The notes beneath the pieces were generated by a model. The model was not told the DNA's origin, searched no databases, and worked only from the letters and a program-made list of their open reading frames with translations. From Chloroflexota bacterium (lineage in GTDB: Bacteria; Chloroflexota; Anaerolineae; Anaerolineales; Villigracilaceae): a stretch of DNA of 32,909 bases. The stretch is taken from positions 1-32,909 of the forward strand of contig VGNF01000004.1 of assembly GCA_016866195.1 (NCBI GenBank), in the 5' to 3' direction. The position numbers were made by a program, and so were the translations under genes. Below are positions 1 to 8,606 of the stretch, piece by piece. Positions within the stretch are counted from its first letter, which is position 1. Each line of letters opens with the position of its first letter.

Positions 1-2
1 TT

Positions 3-1328
3 TTGATTTTGGTCGGAGTCACACTCATGCTGATCTACCTGTCCAGCCATATGGTGTGGAGAAAGTACATGTCCCCCGGCCGCCGCTTGATCTTGCTAGA
101 CTATTTAAATGTTGTTTCCATTATCGTCGTTACGTTTCCGTTGTACAAAATCGCCTCTTTCTGGATCAAAGCCGCGGACGACACCCCCAGGCCCTGGTCA
201 AGTTACATCGATAGAGCCAACCCCGCCACGAGACTTCCCGTCGAGGATCCCCCGGACATTTACTACATCATTCTCGACGGCTATGGGCGCGCAGATGTTT
301 TACAGTCGCTGTACACGTACGACAATTCCCAGTTTCTGGACGCGCTTGAGAAACGCGGCTTCTTCATCGGTGAGCAAAGCCAGAGCAACTACCTGCGGAC
401 ATCGCTTTCGATCACCTCTGCACTGAATATGGAATACATCAACTTCACCGCAGACCTGGCGGGAGCGGATTCGGTCAACCGCATCCCGATGTTCGATCTG
501 GCGAATAATAACCTTGCCCGTCAATTGCTGGAGGAAGTGGGATACACCTTCATCCTCGTGGACAGCGGCAGCGCGTTCACGCGCTTCTATGATGCGGATG
601 TTTTCCTGACGCCGTTCAAAACCCGACCTACTCTGTTTGAAATGTGGTTCTACTCGACAACATCAGTCAACACGCTTTATGAACCCGAACTTCCGTTCAC
701 ACAGGATCTTTTACAGGTCTTCCCGGTCGCTGGATATGCCAGCCATCGTGAATTCATTCTGGACGCGCTCGAACAACTTGCTGTTTTACCGGAAATGCCC
801 GGCCCGAAATTCGTCTTTGCCCACGTGATCGCGCCCCATCCACCGTTCGTTCTCGACGCGCACGGGAATCCGCTTCACCCAAATTATCCCTACGTGACAG
901 GAGACGGTGCTTCGTTCGTCTCCGGCGTTGAGACGTACAAACAAGGTTACATCGGGCAGGTGGAATACTTGAACCGCCGCGCACTGGAGGTGGTGGACGC
1001 CATCCTTGAGAAATCTGCGCAGCCGCCGGTCATCATCATTCAGGGCGACCACGGCCCCGGATTGCTTCTCATACTGGAAGGCGATGATATGGACACCTGC
1101 CTGTGGGAACGCGCCTCCATTCTTAATGTCTATTACTTCCCTGAGGGAAAAACCGAGTTGCTGTATCCGTCAATCTCCCCCATCAACTCATTCCGCACGG
1201 TGTTCAACACCTACTTGGGCACCGACTTTGAGCTGCATGAAGACCAGACCTGGTTATCGCTCTTCGACGTGCCGTACAATTTCACCGAGATCACAGACCA
1301 GGTCCGCAATTCGTGTGTAGCACCTTAA
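3..1328 (+). CDS. Membrane-anchored alkaline phosphatase/sulfatase-superfamily protein (5' end probably truncated by window)
   Basis: ORF of 441 aa; N-terminal TM segments, then PPDIYYIILDGYGRADV, HVIAPHPPFVLD and IIIQGDHGPG motifs typical of sulfatase/LTA-synthase-like phosphotransferases. Confidence 0.75.
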   Translation: MILVGVTLMLIYLSSHMVWRKYMSPGRRLILLDYLNVVSIIVVTFPLYKIASFWIKAADDTPRPWSSYIDRANPATRLPVEDPPDIYYIILDGYGRADVLQSLYTYDNSQFLDALEKRGFFIGEQSQSNYLRTSLSITSALNMEYINFTADLAGADSVNRIPMFDLANNNLARQLLEEVGYTFILVDSGSAFTRFYDADVFLTPFKTRPTLFEMWFYSTTSVNTLYEPELPFTQDLLQVFPVAGYASHREFILDALEQLAVLPEMPGPKFVFAHVIAPHPPFVLDAHGNPLHPNYPYVTGDGASFVSGVETYKQGYIGQVEYLNRRALEVVDAILEKSAQPPVIIIQGDHGPGLLLILEGDDMDTCLWERASILNVYYFPEGKTELLYPSISPINSFRTVFNTYLGTDFELHEDQTWLSLFDVPYNFTEITDQVRNSCVAP

Positions 1329-1331
1329 CTG

Positions 1332-2933
1332 ATGGGTGTTCCGAGATTGCCGATGAAAAAACCAAAAGACCGAATCTGGCTTGTGATGGCATCGTCCCTC
1401 ATTTTGATCTACAGTTCGATACCCAATTGGGTAGGGTACGCCTCCGAGACCGAGATCCTCTCGTTCAAGGGTATCTTCTTCGACCCGCAGGATTACGCTG
1501 TCCATCGTTCAATGATTCGCTCCGGGATGCAGGGGAATTGGACATATCAGTTCCGCTTCACGACTGAGCCTCACCAGCCAGCGTATACGCGGCTATTTTA
1601 CGTTGTACTGGGTGAATCCAACCGACTCCTTCATCTTGACCCCGCCATTTTGTTCGAGATCACTCGCTGGATTTTCGGTTTTACGGCGCTTGCTGCTCTC
1701 TATTCACTCATGGGTCACTTCTTCAAAGAGGTCTTCTGGCGGCGCATCGCATTCCTACTCGCAGTTTTTGGTTCCGGTTTGGGCTGGCTGCAATTGATTC
1801 TCGGATGGACGCCCGGTCCCTTCACGCCGATAGACTTCTGGCTGATTGACGCCTATGTTCTTTTTGGGATCGCGCTTTTCCCCCATTTCGCGTTCGTTAC
1901 TGCAGCGATTTGTCTCGTATTCTTGCTTTATCTTGATTTTCTCGACAAAGGTGGATGGCACCGAATTGAGGGAATCTGTGTCGTGGCCATCCTGACCCAA
2001 TTCGTTAACCCCATCGTCTGCGTTCTTGTGGATGCCGCGATCGCATGTACAACATTGTTAAAATGGATACAAAATCGAAAAATCGAGATCAAACAAGCTA
2101 TTGCGCTGGGAGCGATCGCCGCGGCGCAATTGCCTTTGCTGATCTACAATGTCAACCTGCTCACCCACGACCCGCTCTGGAGTCTGTTCACGCGCCAAAA
2201 CGAGACCATCTCACCGCCACCAGTCTACTACTTTTGGGGGTTCGGTTTGCTCTGGCTTTTTTCACTGGTAGGGCTTTTCTCCATGATTCAGAAAAAGCAC
2301 GCTGCCCTCTTCGGCGCGACTGCATGGATCGTCACGGGATTGCTATTGTCTTACGCCCCCTTGGCGATCCAGAGGCGTTTCCTGCACGGCGTGACCATTC
2401 CGTTGGCGTTGTTATCCGTTGAGGGTGTCCGATACGCGACATCCTACTTCGCCGTGCGTTCTCAACTTCTAGCCCGCCGGACTCGCAGTATCGTGATTCT
2501 ACTCGCGTTCTTCGCGTCGTTCTCCATTATTTATCTTGTTCTTGGACGAAGCCTCTTCCTACGCGGACATCCCGCCGAATTTTTCTATCCCGCCTCGCTC
2601 AACTCCGCGCTCGCATGGCTCGATGAACACGCCCCGGCAGACAGCTTTGTTCTATGCTCCGCTCCGAGCGGATTACTCGTTGCGCAGGAGACCGACCTGC
2701 GAGTCTATCTCGGTCACCCGATGGAAACGTTGTATTATTTGACCAGGCTTGAGGAAGTGGAAACCTTTTTTCGCGGAAATGCAAACCCCGGCTGGTTGGA
2801 AAACTCCGGCGTGAAATGGATTCTGGTCGGGCCATATGAACAAGATACATTCGGCCTCACTGGGATTAGCGGTACAAACACTGCGATTGTTTATATGTCG
2901 GAAGAAGTCGCTATTTACCGGGTCGGCCCGTAA
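1332..2933 (+). CDS. Polytopic membrane protein, possibly GT-C-type glycosyltransferase-like
   Basis: 533 aa ORF with many hydrophobic helices; located 3 bp after the previous stop; start may be the ATG at 1353. Confidence 0.65.
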   Translation: MGVPRLPMKKPKDRIWLVMASSLILIYSSIPNWVGYASETEILSFKGIFFDPQDYAVHRSMIRSGMQGNWTYQFRFTTEPHQPAYTRLFYVVLGESNRLLHLDPAILFEITRWIFGFTALAALYSLMGHFFKEVFWRRIAFLLAVFGSGLGWLQLILGWTPGPFTPIDFWLIDAYVLFGIALFPHFAFVTAAICLVFLLYLDFLDKGGWHRIEGICVVAILTQFVNPIVCVLVDAAIACTTLLKWIQNRKIEIKQAIALGAIAAAQLPLLIYNVNLLTHDPLWSLFTRQNETISPPPVYYFWGFGLLWLFSLVGLFSMIQKKHAALFGATAWIVTGLLLSYAPLAIQRRFLHGVTIPLALLSVEGVRYATSYFAVRSQLLARRTRSIVILLAFFASFSIIYLVLGRSLFLRGHPAEFFYPASLNSALAWLDEHAPADSFVLCSAPSGLLVAQETDLRVYLGHPMETLYYLTRLEEVETFFRGNANPGWLENSGVKWILVGPYEQDTFGLTGISGTNTAIVYMSEEVAIYRVGP

Positions 2934-2947
2934 AGAGGAAATTTCAG

Positions 2948-4538
2948 GTGTTGAAACGATTCCCCATATACGTATTGCTTTTCGCGCTTAATCCTGTCGT
3001 TGTTTTGTACGCGCGCCTGCCGGGAGGCGTGCCGATTCAAACCGTCTGGCGGACGCTTCTCCTGCAATCCCTGTTGGCAATCTTGTTGACGGCGTCGATC
3101 TATTGGAAAACGAGAAACCTCGATCGCTCAGCCTTCATATCCGGCTTCTCCATTTTCTATTTCTGTTCCACGGGATATTTCCTGCGGCTCATTCCCGGCC
3201 CCGCGCCATTATGGATGCACCCGGCGCTCGTCGTGCTGGGTGTTCTGATGGTGGTCATCCTCAGCCAGCCTCGTATCTGGCAAAAATACCTGACCGGGGA
3301 GCGGCTCGGATCGTTAACGCCTTATTTGAATCTTGTAGCCGTAATTTCGTTGATCTACCCCGTCTATTACATCTCGACGATATTAGTCGCAGCTTACGAC
3401 GACGCCCCGATCCCATGGAGCGAGATCGCCCGGCAGAAAAACCCCGCCGCAGCCCCTGAAATCAAATACGCCTCCAGATATTTACTACATCCTCGACGGT
3501 TACACCCGCGCGGATGTACTAGAAGATGTGTTTGGCTACGACAACAGCCTCTTCCTCGAGGCCTTGCGCGAGCGAGGATTTTACGTCGCAGACCAGAGCC
3601 GCAGCAACTACATTCGGGCGGCGGTCTCCATTCCTTCCTCGCTGAATATGAGCTACATCAATTTTGTGGAGGAGCAGGCGGGCTGGGACTCGTTAAACTA
3701 CCTCCCCCTTTACGACATGACGCATCATGGACAGGTGAGAGACCTGCTCGAGGGGGCGGGATATACCATTGCCGCAATGGATACGGATTATCCACTCACG
3801 GACTGGAAAAATGCGGATATTTATCTGTCTCCTTATCATTCCCGCTTGTCGGAATTCGAGCTCGTTTTTCTGGGAAAGTCAGCAATGGGAGCGGTGTTTG
3901 ACCCTGAATTTCCATTTACAGATGAATTTCGCGCGTTTCTTCCCCTGCCGAACTACGGAACGCGACGCGAAAAGCTGCGGTTTGAATTCGACCATCTGCC
4001 AGAATTGTATTCGATAGATGCGCCAACCTTCGCCTTCGTTCACATTATTGCACCACACCCGCCATTCGTCTTGGATCGGGATGGCGGTCCGCTAGCGATT
4101 CGACGACCATATTCTCCCGTCGACGCAGAGGGATTCGGCGGGACAGTCGAAGAATACCGCTCGCTTTACATCCAACAACTTCAGTATACGAATCAAGCAA
4201 TCTTGCAAGCCTTGGATTCAGTTTTAACCAACTCGGATCGACCATTGGTCATCATCATCCAGGGTGATCATGGTAGTGGATCTCAAATGGGCGAAACCCT
4301 GGAAGCCTCCTGCATGTTCGAGCGCACATCCATCCTGAACGCGTATTACATGTCCGATGGAAAAACGGATTTGCTATATCCATCCATCACGCCGGTCAAT
4401 TCATTTCGAGTTATCTTCAATACCTACTTGGGAACGGATTATCCCTTGCTCCCCGATCGAACCTATTACTCACCGTACGTGAATCCCTACCAATTCGTGG
4501 ACATCACGACCGATATCGGTTCTACGTGCAGGGAGTGA
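2948..4538 (+). pseudogene. Second alkaline phosphatase/sulfatase-superfamily membrane protein, interrupted by a frameshift near 3464-3466
   Basis: ORF 2948-3901 supplies the TM N-terminus up to NPAAAPEI; homology continues in another frame (PPDIYYILDGYTRADVLEDVFGYDNSLF..., ORF 3528-4538). Removing one A of the AAA at 3464-3466 restores NPAAAPEINTPPDIYYILDGY, parallel to the first copy. Confidence 0.75.
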
Positions 4539-4543
4539 TTCTG

Positions 4544-5860
4544 TCACGCCATCGCATCCACCATGAACGCGATGAACAGGAACAGCAGATACATGCTGGA
4601 CCAGCGGTACATCCTCCACGCCACTTTATTCCCTCCAACACGCCATACGCGCCAGGCAGCATATAACAATATTCCCCCGAGGATCGCAGCCGAAAGGATG
4701 TAGATCGAACCTGCCAGATTGAAAAGCGGCAGTAGAAACGTCACGAAGATCAATTCAACCGTATAGATCAGGATCTGCCTGCGGGTTTCCCGGTCGCCAC
4801 GGACGACCGGCATCATCGGGACGCCGGCGTTTTCATAATCCTGTTTGCGCACGATAGCCAACGCCCAAAAATGCGGCGGTGTCCACATGAAGACAATCGC
4901 AAACAACAACCAGGCAGCCAGTGAGAGCTCCCCGGTCGCCGCCGCCCAGCCCACCATCGGCGGGATCGCACCCGCGCCCCCGCCAATCACAATATTTTGT
5001 ACGGTAGCCTTCTTAAGCCAGATGCTGTAAAACAATACATAATAAAAGATGCCGGCCAAAGAAAGCAATGCTGCCAACAGATTGACAAATCCCGCCATGA
5101 CGTAATAGCTGGCGAGACACAACGACAGCCCATAGGATAATCCCTCCACGGGAGTAAGCCGGCCTTCCGCCAAGGGCCGGCGGGCGGTTCGCTGCATCCT
5201 GCGGTCTAATTCGCGGTCGATATACTGGTTCAGCGCGCTCGAACCGCCTGCCGCCAAGGCACCTCCCAACAAGGTCCAAAAAGCCAGAGAGAAAGCGGGC
5301 CACGCCTTTCCCCCGGCAACCAACCCGGCATAAGTGGTCAATAAGAGAAGGGAGACGATCAGGGGTTTTGAAAGGACAAAAAAATCCTTTATTCGCTGGC
5401 GGAAGGGCTCGCCCGGAAGGACCACCGGCTCCTCTTTTTCCAAGGAGGCGGTGATCACAAGCGCCCCCAGGGATATCCATAGGGAAACTGCGGTGAACCC
5501 ATGCAAGATGACCAGATGGGCCGGATAGTATTTCGCAACTTCGATCGAACCGACCAGCGCCTGCCCGAAGAATAAAATACCAGTGACTGAAATCAAGGGC
5601 AGGATCGACCCATGATGACGATATTCCCGCCAGCCAGTCCTCCAAACCACGATCATCATCACCGACGCAAGGCCGACCAAGAGCAAATGCGCCAATTTCA
5701 GGATCCCTGCCGGTTCGCTGGGAATGCATAAGGGCCAACCGATGCAAGACGCCCACGCGCCCGTTTGTGTAACGATGCGACCGATGACCGTTACCAGCCA
5801 GATACTAATCATCAGGGATAAGGAAAGTCTGGCAATCTTCGTGCGAATTGAAAGACGCAT
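4544..5860 (-). CDS. ctaB: Fusion of half-length CtaA/COX15-like domain with CtaB protoheme IX farnesyltransferase
   Basis: N-terminal four-TM region with GRIVTQTGAWASCIGWPLC resembling CtaA; C-terminal UbiA-type prenyltransferase with NQYIDRELDRRMQRTARRPL and PPHFWALAI. Start chosen at MRLSIRTK (5860), just after the SURF1 stop. Confidence 0.9.
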   Translation of the reverse strand: MRLSIRTKIARLSLSLMISIWLVTVIGRIVTQTGAWASCIGWPLCIPSEPAGILKLAHLLLVGLASVMMIVVWRTGWREYRHHGSILPLISVTGILFFGQALVGSIEVAKYYPAHLVILHGFTAVSLWISLGALVITASLEKEEPVVLPGEPFRQRIKDFFVLSKPLIVSLLLLTTYAGLVAGGKAWPAFSLAFWTLLGGALAAGGSSALNQYIDRELDRRMQRTARRPLAEGRLTPVEGLSYGLSLCLASYYVMAGFVNLLAALLSLAGIFYYVLFYSIWLKKATVQNIVIGGGAGAIPPMVGWAAATGELSLAAWLLFAIVFMWTPPHFWALAIVRKQDYENAGVPMMPVVRGDRETRRQILIYTVELIFVTFLLPLFNLAGSIYILSAAILGGILLYAAWRVWRVGGNKVAWRMYRWSSMYLLFLFIAFMVDAMA

Positions 5861-5865
5861 TGATG

Positions 5866-6615
5866 TCAACCCACTTGCTTGCTCAAGTAATAGGGATATC
5901 CAATGATTAGCATTGCAGCAAATACGAACCATTGGACGGCATAACCAAAATGAGGGCCTTCAGTTAATTCGATTTTAGGCTGGGTGGGGACAGGGAGGTT
6001 AATTTCAGCCTCGGTTGCTTCAGGCTGAACGAATACCGGCAGGATCGGATAAGGAATTTGACCGGCCAATCCTTCCAGGTCCATATTGATCCACAGGGAG
6101 CGGCGGGTCTGCCCATTCGTCAAATCGGCCTCAGGGGCTCCTCCCAATAGACGGGCTGGCTGATCCAGGCGAATCTGGCCGACGATGTCGACGAATCCTC
6201 CCTGATCGTACTTTCGCCAATCCTCCTTTGTTTCATTTCCCTCCATGGGGATCCACCCCCGGTCGACCATCACCGCTTTATCTTCAAAAACAAGAGGCGT
6301 AATCAAATGAAAACCAAGGCGATTTTGAAAATATTGATTTCTAAGTGCAACCTGGTTTTCAAAATCATATCTTCCCCGAACGGAGACGGCCCGCCATTCC
6401 ATGGACCGGATATCCTCCGGCACTTCCAGGTTCAAATCCAATTCTTCCATGGATCGCATCGAAAGAACCTGTCGGTTGAACACCTGCCGCTGTTCCAGTC
6501 GATCCAACTGCCAGATCCCGAGCTGCGTGCAGAGGATAGCACCTGTAAACACAAGCACAGTTGTTAGAAACCAGCGCCGCGAGAATATGCGTCCAGGGAG
6601 GGAAGAGGATTTCAA
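5866..6615 (-). CDS. SURF1-family cytochrome oxidase assembly protein
   Basis: 249 aa, N- and C-terminal TM, LGIWQLDRLEQRQ and VDRGWIP motifs typical of SURF1. Confidence 0.9.
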   Translation of the reverse strand: MKSSSLPGRIFSRRWFLTTVLVFTGAILCTQLGIWQLDRLEQRQVFNRQVLSMRSMEELDLNLEVPEDIRSMEWRAVSVRGRYDFENQVALRNQYFQNRLGFHLITPLVFEDKAVMVDRGWIPMEGNETKEDWRKYDQGGFVDIVGQIRLDQPARLLGGAPEADLTNGQTRRSLWINMDLEGLAGQIPYPILPVFVQPEATEAEINLPVPTQPKIELTEGPHFGYAVQWFVFAAMLIIGYPYYLSKQVG

Positions 6616-7103
6616 ACCTTGGCAACCCTGGATTTTATTGGATATGCGGCGAGGCTGTACAGCGCGATCAATCCACCCAACGGAAGCCCCGCGAATAAGA
6701 TTCCGACGACGCGAGTGTAAAGAGTAACCGGCTCTACCACGGTCAGCCCAAACTGATTATCCGGTTGAAAGGAACAGGAATAGGAATAATTTTCCTCCGC
6801 ATTGAAGGAAAGTTGGGTCGATGAACCCGCCGGTATGAAAAGGGGGCCGAGTTCGTGGGGCACGGTATCCTCGTTCTTGATGGAGAGCACGTCACCGACC
6901 ACGAAGCGCATTTCTTCCGGCAGAGTCGGAGGTTTTTCGCCACGGGCGATCCCATCTGCAGTGCCCGCGGGGATAACCAGCTGGAATACTTTGGGTGACC
7001 GCGAGTCTTCGCGCAGAAAGAGAAAGGAAACCTCGCTGACCGCTGCGCTGATCGCAAGGCCGGCGAGAAGAGAAAACACTACGCGTTTGAGCAATGGTGA
7101 CAT
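6612..7103 (-). CDS. Membrane-anchored cupredoxin-like protein
   Basis: 163 aa; N- and C-terminal TM; central VGDVLSIKNEDTVPHELGPLFIPAG...YSCSF with a cupredoxin-like H...C arrangement; overlaps the SURF1 start by 4 nt. Confidence 0.55.
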   Translation of the reverse strand: MSPLLKRVVFSLLAGLAISAAVSEVSFLFLREDSRSPKVFQLVIPAGTADGIARGEKPPTLPEEMRFVVGDVLSIKNEDTVPHELGPLFIPAGSSTQLSFNAEENYSYSCSFQPDNQFGLTVVEPVTLYTRVVGILFAGLPLGGLIALYSLAAYPIKSRVAKV

Positions 7104-7134
7104 GGATCTAGCTCAAGTTCGAAACACCTGGATT

Positions 7135-7749
7135 CTAATTCCTATTCCCGCCGAGCAAGATACGGATATCGTTCGCAACATCCTCGGGGAACGTCCCAAA
7201 TGCGAAGGAAAGCCGAAGCGCGCCTTGAGGATCGATGGCGTATACACGAGCCGTATGCGAGACTTCATACCAGCCGTTCATATTGGGCTCTCCCTCTTCT
7301 CGATATACTCCGTACGCCTGCCAGACCCGCGATAATTCTGCCTGGGAACCACTGAGACCAAGAAAGGTTGGGTCAAAGCGTTCCACGTACTCCTGAATTG
7401 CATCTGGGGTATCACGTTGCGGGTCTACAGTGATGAAGACGACCTGCACTCGTTCCGCCTCCTCGGTCCGTAGCAGTGCCCGAGCTTGTTTCAATTCCGC
7501 CATCGTCGCAGGACAGATATCCGGGCAGGAGGTGTAACCAAAAAATAACAGCAACACACTTCCTCGGTGATCCGAAACACGAAAGATCTCGCCGGAATGC
7601 GTGGTGAGCGGGATTTCAGGTGCGGGCGAGCTGGGCTCGATGATCGAGCCGCGAAAGGTTTTGGGCGCTGTGAACAAGACTGTCATCAGGGCGGCCAGGC
7701 CAATGACAATAATCCCCGCGGCGCCAACCCAAATTGCCCTTCTTTCCAT
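7135..7749 (-). CDS. SCO1/SenC copper chaperone
   Basis: FFGYTSCPDICPATMAELKQ (CxxxC), VFITVDPQRDTP; start reassigned to MERRAIW at 7749 with AGGAG RBS, because the longer ORF would read through a hairpin terminator. Confidence 0.9.
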   Translation of the reverse strand: MERRAIWVGAAGIIVIGLAALMTVLFTAPKTFRGSIIEPSSPAPEIPLTTHSGEIFRVSDHRGSVLLLFFGYTSCPDICPATMAELKQARALLRTEEAERVQVVFITVDPQRDTPDAIQEYVERFDPTFLGLSGSQAELSRVWQAYGVYREEGEPNMNGWYEVSHTARVYAIDPQGALRLSFAFGTFPEDVANDIRILLGGNRN

Positions 7750-7759
7750 GTTGCTCCTC

Positions 7760-7792
7760 AAAAAAAGGGCGGCCTGCTTGATCAGGCCGCCC
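7760..7792 (-). terminator. Intrinsic terminator downstream of the fused subunit IV/III gene
   Basis: On the minus strand GGGCGGCCTG-atcaag-CAGGCCGCCC (perfect 10-bp stem) followed by TTTTTTT. Confidence 0.85.
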
Positions 7793-7822
7793 CCAAGTGT
7801 GTGGTTCGATGCACGCACAATC

Positions 7823-8596
7823 TTACGCCACTTTACCGATCAGGTAAAGAGCAGGGTAGAAGAAAATCCATACCACGTCCACGAAATGCCAATATACAGC
7901 GGCTGCTTCCACACCCCAATGCTGTTCCCGGGTGAAGAAGCCCATTTTTCCCAAGCGCCATACGATGAAGAGAAAGATCACCCCGGTAAGCACGTGAAAG
8001 GCATGCATACCGGTCATCATATAGAAGATCCCTCCAACCACATCCTTGTTGACGATTACCTGTTCCAATTTGGCCAGTTGCCACTCCAATCCCACAACTC
8101 CCACCAGGAACGCGAGGCCCAGGACGATCGTGATCATGATCCCGCTCAAAAAGCCTTTCTGATCTCCATGCGCCATGCAGGTCTCGGCGCGATTCATAAA
8201 GAAGGATGAGATCAAAAGCACGGATGTGACCCCGAGCCCAAGCAATTGGTTGAGGTGCGGACGTTCCATGCCAAGCAGATTAAAACGGCTCACTAGCAAT
8301 CCACCAAAGACAAAGGAGTCCGACAAGAGGAACAGCCATAGTCCGAAACGGTTGGTCGAGGTCTTGTAGGCGTAACTGTCATGCCCTTCTGAGGCGGCGT
8401 CTTCCTTTCCCAGATTATAGATGTGCATGTAGTAATACATCACCAGGCCGGCTTTGATCAGGGCGACCAATGCGAGCAGCGGGACTGAAGGCAGTGCGAT
8501 TGCAATTCCGTATTCCAGGGCAGTCAATACAGCAAGATAGACAAAGATGATCACGCCCTGAGTTAACGCTGAGGATTTATCCGTTGTTGTAGTCAT
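7823..8596 (-). CDS. ctaE: Fused cytochrome c oxidase subunit IV (CtaF-like) and subunit III
   Basis: N-terminal ~75 aa with subunit IV-like helices (ALIKAGLVMYYYMHI), then COX3 (NRFGLWLFLLSDSFVFGGLL ... HVLTGVIFLFIV ... AAAVYWHFVDVVWIFFYPALYL). Confidence 0.88.
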   Translation of the reverse strand: MTTTTDKSSALTQGVIIFVYLAVLTALEYGIAIALPSVPLLALVALIKAGLVMYYYMHIYNLGKEDAASEGHDSYAYKTSTNRFGLWLFLLSDSFVFGGLLVSRFNLLGMERPHLNQLLGLGVTSVLLISSFFMNRAETCMAHGDQKGFLSGIMITIVLGLAFLVGVVGLEWQLAKLEQVIVNKDVVGGIFYMMTGMHAFHVLTGVIFLFIVWRLGKMGFFTREQHWGVEAAAVYWHFVDVVWIFFYPALYLIGKVA

Positions 8597-8606
8597 GAAT
8601 CAGCAC

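Noticed and set aside
5013-5756. 247-aa antisense ORF overlapping ctaB
   Set aside because: Same strand but alternative frame of a well-supported gene; arginine/glycine-rich shadow translation without recognisable motifs
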